NCBI GenBank assembly: GCA_947095535.1
Contig: OX352773.1
Span: 166,358,438-166,422,437, forward strand
Length of the DNA stretch: 64,000 bases
Reading direction: 5' to 3'
DNA from: Poecilobothrus nobilitatus
Taxonomy: Eukaryota > Arthropoda > Insecta > Diptera > Dolichopodidae
In this document: positions 58,986 through 64,000 of the stretch, one piece after another
How the letters are laid out: the number at the start of each line of letters is the position of its first letter
Numbering within the stretch: the stretch's first letter is position 1
Position numbers and translations under genes: made by a program
Notes under the pieces: model-generated
The model's database searches: none
What the model was told of the DNA's origin: nothing
What the model saw: the letters and a program-made list of their open reading frames with translations, nothing else

Positions 58986-59924
58986 TATAGATTAAATAAT
59001 ATTACATAATATATATTTTTCTTATAACATATAATTAAACAAAAAATAAATGTACATATTTATATATCATATTTATTAACATCATAATGTAATATAAAAA
59101 AATAAAATAATTCTTGTATAAGATTATAGATGGCGCAGAAATAAAAATAATTGGTTTCAGTCTTGTACCTAATAAATTCAAATAGCTACAGCTGAAAAAT
59201 TAACGGCTTAATAAAACTAATGAATCCTATCATATGAATGGACGCTCTATTCTTATCATATGAATGGAAAGGAGAAAAAAAACTTAAATTAATTAGAAAT
59301 TTTCTTAACTCAGTTTCAACCTCTTTTTAAAATCATTTGATCTATTTTTAATAGTCACCCTGAAATTATGCAAATTCTAAATGTTTTACGCGTCTTTTTA
59401 TTTGTGTTAAAACTTTTATTAGATCACTGCAATATGCAAGATCTATTAATATTGTCAGACAAACAAAAATATTATGTAAAAAAAAAAAATTTTTTATTAT
59501 TAATTTTTTATTCATTTACTATTATTTTACAATTTTATATTTTTTACGTGATAATTATCAAAGGTTATCGAAATCATTCATTGTCATGTCTCCAAGTACA
59601 TATTATCAGTATTTTTAAAATTGAAAATTTTATCAACGTGATACGCTCTAAATCCTACTATGTAATGTTAAAAATATATTGCAATAAAAAAAATTATATG
59701 ACGAATGAATAAGGAAGTTTTACAATCGAAGTCATAAATTTTCCTATTTTTTGAAATAAAAATTTCGCATTGATCGTTACCGAAAAACAATAAAAACTGA
59801 AAATTTAAAATGTGTGGTGGTAAACATTTCTTACTTAAACATTTTTTTTTTTTTTCTTCGAAAACATATTATGATCATAAGATAAAACTCTGTAATTTAA
59901 ATTTTGTCACTTTGTTATCACACT

Positions 59925-59985
59925 AGTTAAGGCTTCGATCTATTTCAAAGAGATCGAGATCGATTCACATCATTTGGATTTAGCC
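59925..59985 (+). other. Second tRNA-like fragment
   Basis: CTAGTTAAGGCTTCGATC, then TATTTCAAAGAGATCG and AGATCGATTCACATC follow the same pattern as 58930-58985 (box A-like, TTC loop, box B-like). The T arm is degenerate. It may be another copy of the same old SINE head, but the match is weak. Confidence 0.25.
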
Positions 59986-60274
59986 ATGTTATTACGAACT
60001 TCGGAAAGCTTAAGATAATAAAATTAAAACTAAAATTCTTAAAAGAAATTGTGGCGAAAGTGTATCATCTATTGAAATGTTGAGAACATATTACGAGGCA
60101 GCATGTAAAACTAAAGGTCTTACAAGGCGCACATTTTTACAAAGGCAATAAAAACAGTTCAGCATATGATTTGACTTGCAACAAAATTTGTAATTTTTCT
60201 TAGAATTTTATATATTATGTATGAATAAGATAAAATTGTGAAAAATCAAGATACACTTTCTTCAAATTCAATAA

Positions 60275-60615
60275 ACTGAGAATTCTAACAGGCTCTCTAT
60301 TGAGACTTTGCACTTAAAGAAAATTAGAATAGAAAATGACAATACAGCCAGATTCTATCAAGAAGAAGAAGAGTCTTCAGCAAATATAATCAAAACCTGT
60401 AGAGCTTTACTCCTAGTAAAATATGTACACCTTCGAGCATATTGTTTAACCGAAAATGAACAGGCAGTAATAAATCCTCTACAGATAGTTTTTTGATGCT
60501 TTACCGAAGATTAACGTCGAGTAATAAATCTTCTATTGATATTCGGAGGCAGTAGGGCTAACAAACAGTATTATAAATGGAGCCACAATCCACAGCACAT
60601 AGTAATAGGGCGAGC
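60275..60615 (+). pseudogene. LINE ORF2 3' end fragment, copy 2
   Basis: The frame within 60308-60496 reads HLKKIRIENDNTARFYQEEE, then ESSANIIKTCRALLLVKYVH and LRAYCLTENEQ. This aligns with the conserved LINE ORF2 tail (...CRFC-E--E---HIL--C--L---R---LG-YFL...), although key cysteines are replaced (RFY for RFC, IIK for HIL). It shares flanking text with the fragment at 39945-40255 (ACTGAGAATTCTAACA upstream, TATAAATGGAGCCACAATCC downstream). It is 5'-truncated and decayed. Confidence 0.6.
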
Positions 60616-60744
60616 AAAATATTATTTATGATCTTTAAATAATAATAATCTAATTTTCATCAATTTTAATGAAAACCTATGCGTTCTAACCCTAAAATTG
60701 AGTTAAAAATTAAAAAAAATATTGATTTATACAGCTAAAAAAAT

Positions 60745-61010
60745 GTTCTATTCGCTTGGCCTTTTTAAATAGAACCTGAGAATCTGAGATATACAAACAC
60801 GATTTTTCTTATTTTGAGGAACTGTATAAGTGCATAATGAGTAGAGTTACATAAAAAAGTTATTCAACAATATAAATTTTTTAAAGAGACCTATCCATAT
60901 GTAAAATTTCACAGCACTATAGTATAACGGTGTACAAATTTCGTAAACACACTGACGGAGTGACAATCAGAGTAAAACCAATAAGTAAATTTTGCAAAAT
61001 TTTTCAAAAA
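60745..61010 (-). repeat. GTCY-element family, partial copy 4
   Basis: Matches the microsatellite-side end of the 45877-47175 element in the same orientation: AGAACCTGAGA..GATATAC, TTGAGGAACTGTA, AGAGTTACATAAAAAAGTTA, AAGAGACCTATCCATATG, ACGGTGTACAAATTTCGTAAACA and GACGGAGTGACA. The GTCY run has decayed to a single GACGGAG. It lies less than 100 bp from the coding exon at 61091. Confidence 0.55.
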
Positions 61011-61090
61011 TTAAAGTTCTATACAGTATAAATTTATACAATAAGGAATTTAAATTTTTTTTTTATAATAAATAATCAAATAATACTTAC

Positions 61091-61545
61091 AATAGTTAAT
61101 GGACAACTTTTAGATGCATTCAATTGATTTTTACTTTGATAATTTATTGTTCCATGATATTTATTATTACCACCGGTATTTTTAAATGGCATAGTTTTTC
61201 CATGATTTCGTTGACTACTTAACATTGTATTACTATTACTATTTATATTAATATTATGATGTGTATTTAAATTGGAATTGCTATTAATGTTACTGTTACT
61301 GTTACTACTACCACTACTACTAGTAACACTAAACAATTTATTTTTAGCTATTATCAGTCGTATTATAAATCCATGAGATTCTGATGTTGTAAAATTTCTT
61401 TCACAAAATTTCTTTCTCATCATTGCATTGGAATGTAATTCTAAAAAGAAACTTGATCGTCTACTATCACTTTCTACAAAGCGTTCATTATTCGTTTCAT
61501 TATAACATAATGATTCAAAATATTGATTTGTTGAAGAAACTAAAT
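61091..61545 (-). CDS. LDLa receptor-like membrane protein: upstream ectodomain exon
   Basis: Open from the acceptor ttttatttcaCAG (AG at 61546-61547) to a consensus donor ATT|GTAAGT (GT at 61089-61090). It encodes residues 1-151 of the visible model. The first two bases belong to a codon split with an exon not found in this window. It ends in phase 0, as the exon at 20457 requires. The peptide has a structured part with two cysteines (ESLCYNETNNERFVESD, KKFCERNFTTSESHGF) and a low-complexity Ser/Asn segment, ending SKSCPLTI. Internal ATGs at about 61422 are not the real start. Linkage to the 20-kb exons rests on strand, phase and family logic; extra exons in the 40.6-kb gap cannot be excluded. 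Fly Loaf/CG6024 and CG32432 are families I would compare first. Confidence 0.68.
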
Positions 61546-61547
61546 CT

Positions 61548-63084
61548 GTGAAATAAAAAATAAAAAAAATTAAAATTAAAAATATTTTTAAAAAAGAAAC
61601 AGATATTTTTTTTTTTTTTGTTTTTGTTTTAAAGGAAATTACAAAATTAATAAAGAAAAGTGTGGAACATAAATAAAAATAAAACTGAAGTAATTTTTAA
61701 TTTAAATGACATTTCAGATTAATTAACAAATTAGGTATAAATTATTAAAAATAATATTAAAATATTTTTATTTTTAATTAACTGACAAAATGTTTTGAGT
61801 AATTATTTAAATTAAATGTAATTTTCTTTCTTATAATGTTTTTTTTTTTTTATTTAAATTTACATATTATTCTTGTGGAACATAAATCATTTTCTTATCT
61901 TGGAGAATTCATAATTCTATACAGTAAATTTAATCAAATTCAAATGAATGTGGAATGACATTTAAAGTGAACAATCAATAATTAATTATTGAAAGTGCTT
62001 TGAAACACGTCGAACATGTATACATGTTTAAATATATGTATATCTTATTTCTCTGCACTTTAGAACAGCAACTCAATGTATTGTTTTTCTTTTCTGTTTC
62101 CCCTTCTGTCTGTTTGTTTGAAGGTAGTATTTCAAAATTTATCGTTTAATTGAATTTAATTGACTTTTGCAGAAGATTAAGTTCTTAGTGATTTTTATTA
62201 AGTCAAAGCCTATACGGAATGTACAAATTTAAAACTTGACTTTCGTTTCGAATGTTTTTTTTTTAACAGCTGACGAATCTATCATGTTTTTTATCAAATT
62301 TTAATGAACCCTTGTATAAAAAGCTTATGTATAATCACTTATAAACTTTATAAAATTTATGTGCAATATTAAGCTATTAATCAAAAGTATTATGTTTATT
62401 TTTTTTTCTTTTTAGTAGTTTTTTTTTTTTTTAACATACAGTAATGTCAATATTAAATATTAAAGACAATAACCGGGAAAAATGTTTAATCCAAACAAAT
62501 AAAAAATGACAATTTCCTGTAAATATTTAAAATAAATTCAAACAATTGAATATTGAATATAAACAACACAAAAAAAAAAAAAATTATTTGTTTGAACTGG
62601 CGCAAAAATAAAATTAATTCATATTATTTAACCTTCAACTTTCTAGAACAAAAATAAAAAAAACAAATTAGAACCAAAATAATAAACACCTCCAAAACAA
62701 AAACTTTTCAACAAGAAAAAATCGTTTACGTTAAAAAAAAAACCAATAAATTATAGATATATTTTTATAATATATATATATTTATATATATATATATTAT
62801 GTATATTGAATATCTTATTAATAAATATTGAATTAAAATTATTAAAACCAAATCAATTAATTATAATTATCACATTAAATTAACAATCAATTTATAAGTG
62901 TTATAAATTATAAATTAAGTGGTACTATAAATGTACACGTATCTATAATTACATAATATCTGTAACCACAGTTATATTCAATTTTATTTTCTACAATCAT
63001 TGTTCTTTTATATCACTAAAATCAGTAGATATTCAAAATTATGAGTCATTTCTGAATTAAATATATAGGAGAATTCTTACAGTT
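61548..63084. other. Upstream non-coding DNA, no further exon found
   Basis: Minus-strand upstream of the 61545 acceptor. No minus-strand exon, signal peptide or start candidate was recognised, so the gene's 5' exons probably lie beyond the window. It contains A/T runs and a TATATA microsatellite near 62758-62800. Confidence 0.45.
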
Positions 63085-63262
63085 GCGAGGTATATCTGCG
63101 TTATAGTTGACTTTGTACCTGTAAGGCGTTATAAATACAGAGGGAGTGTGGATTCGAATCCCACACATGTCGTAAGAGTAATTCCCCCTTACGACATATA
63201 CAGCCACGTTTGAAAGGGAAAGGCTGTGAATTTTCTTGTTACATTTATGTGGCAGAGAAATG
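63085..63262 (+). mobile_element. tRNA-derived SINE, copy with degraded box A
   Basis: Family body with box B GTGTGGATTCGAATCCCACA (about 63147-63166), CATGTCGTAAGAG and ATTCCCCCTTACGACATATA. GCCACGTTTGAAAGGGAAAG follows, with the 3' hairpin ACATTTATGTGGCAGAGAAA. The first ~60 bp are diverged from the box A consensus and the A-tail is short, so this is an older copy. Confidence 0.75.
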
Positions 63263-64000
63263 CAAAAATTTGTTCGCTAATACTCCAATAAGATATTTAA
63301 GTATCCAAGATATTTAAAGATTCAAAATTAGTAAGTCATGAAACTAACCTAACTATACGAATTCTCTGCGAAAAATTTAATGCAACAATATCCCTTGTCA
63401 GCCGGTAAAATATATATTTGATTTTGTATATTAAATTCAAAAATAAAACGGCTAATCTGTGTCACCTAATACATGTTTTATTACTAGAAAAAAAATAAAT
63501 CTATGTATAAAGAAAAAAGAATCCTTTAAAATCAATATACTCGTGAAAGATAAAGTGTTCTAATTTATCTATTTATTGTATCGAGCTTTTTCATATGAAT
63601 CTGCATAATTAAAAATAAACAAAATGTTTTAATAAATAATTTATTTAAGCTAAAATAAATTATTTTGATGACTTCATGATAAAATTATTTTCGAAAACAC
63701 AAGGAATAATATACACCATAATGTATCAACTAGAAGATTTAGATAATATCTCTGTAGTCACGTAAAAGGTCAGCGATATGCAGAGCAAATTAGACCACCT
63801 AGAAAGCCTAGCAAGGTTTCAATGTTGGACTTGGCATCAACATACATAAGTAAAACGAAGATGATGAGAATAAAAAAAAATTTCACAGAATATCTTCAAA
63901 TAAATGGTTAGTAAATCAAGTTTGGAAAATATTTATGTTACCCGGGAAGTATAATATCAATATCTACCTGGGCAATATAATATTTGGGGTAATATTTGGA
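63263..64000. other. Non-coding DNA to window end
   Basis: No repeat, exon or RNA gene recognised. The last 250 bases are somewhat less AT-rich but show no open coding frame of note. Confidence 0.4.

Larger units (their letters stand above)
58306..60274. other. Intronic DNA with two weak tRNA-like stretches
   Basis: No exon seen. The plus frame 59368-59712 (114 codons) is hydrophobic and A/T-driven with no recognised domain. Two tRNA-like segments are listed separately. A short direct repeat CTATCATATGAATGGA/CTTATCATATGAATGGA occurs at about 59225-59270. Confidence 0.45.
20458..61090 (-). other. Inferred 40.6-kb first visible intron
   Basis: The sequence between the phase-0 donor at 61089-61090 and the phase-0 acceptor at 20458-20459. 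No convincing exon was recognised inside it on the minus strand, and almost all its recognisable content is transposon-derived. If the exon join is right, all the Helitron, Penelope, SINE and LINE copies in 20.5-61.1 kb are intronic. In the direction of transcription the Helitron at 47549-54261 is sense and the one at 26823-33384 antisense. Confidence 0.6.

Noticed and set aside
59368..59712. 114-codon plus-strand frame, hydrophobic
   Set aside because: A/T-driven Leu/Ile/Phe/Tyr composition, no motif, no splice or promoter support.
1..64000. CRISPR array, operon or prokaryotic system
   Set aside because: Repeats here are transposon-derived with no regular short repeat/spacer pattern, and the only gene is intron-containing and metazoan in type.

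Overview
This is a very AT-rich window of an arthropod, almost certainly insect, nuclear genome. The evidence is spliceosomal introns with GT/AG borders, a metazoan LDLa-type receptor gene, and a dense eukaryotic transposon load: Helitrons, DINE-1/HINE-like elements with GTCY microsatellites, a Penelope-like element, tRNA-derived SINEs, LINE remnants and MITEs. DINE-1-like and mini-me-like elements are best known from Diptera, so a fly is my best guess, but the order is not secure. No bacterial-type gene, operon, CRISPR array or rRNA is present.

Only one host gene is supported. It lies on the minus strand and runs from beyond 61545 down to the stop codon at 18785. Four coding exons (61091-61545, 20213-20457, 19515-20113, 18785-19248) join in compatible phases into at least 586 residues, with the N-terminus outside the visible exons. 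The product is a single-pass membrane protein: an extracellular region of uncertain (possibly CUB-like) fold, one LDLa module, a low-complexity stalk, one transmembrane helix, a CCC juxtamembrane cluster and a cytoplasmic tail with two PPxY motifs. Its first visible intron is 40.6 kb and holds most of the window's transposons.

Layout: 0-0.63 kb is a Tc1/mariner-type MITE. 0.63-18.7 kb is a homopolymer-rich desert downstream of the gene with one SINE, a minisatellite and a CGAT cluster. 18.8-20.5 kb holds the three 3' exons. 20.5-61.1 kb is the giant intron: LINE remnants (21.7-22.3 and 25.8-26.4 kb), a Helitron (26.8-33.4 kb, plus), a GTCY element (33.6-34.9), a mixed repeat zone (35-45 kb), a MITE (45.0-45.8), a mirrored GTCY element (45.9-47.2, minus), a second Helitron (47.5-54.3 kb, minus) with a HINE nested in it, a broken Penelope-like element with a hammerhead-ribozyme-like 3' motif (55.4-57.0), a SINE with a perfect 14-bp target duplication (58.1) and a LINE tail (60.3). 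61.1-61.5 kb is the upstream exon, followed by non-coding DNA and one more SINE.

The most striking structure is the 27.4-kb mirror-symmetric block at 26.8-54.3 kb inside the intron. Two nearly identical non-autonomous Helitrons stand tail to tail, each with A|TC...CTAG|T borders, a 12-bp hairpin 10 nt before CTAG, and a tandem array of ~680-bp units whose copy number differs between the two. A second, more diverged inverted pair lies between them. Transcribed as part of the gene's pre-mRNA, this could fold into kilobases of double-stranded RNA. Identities quoted are by-eye estimates; no alignment or database search was run.
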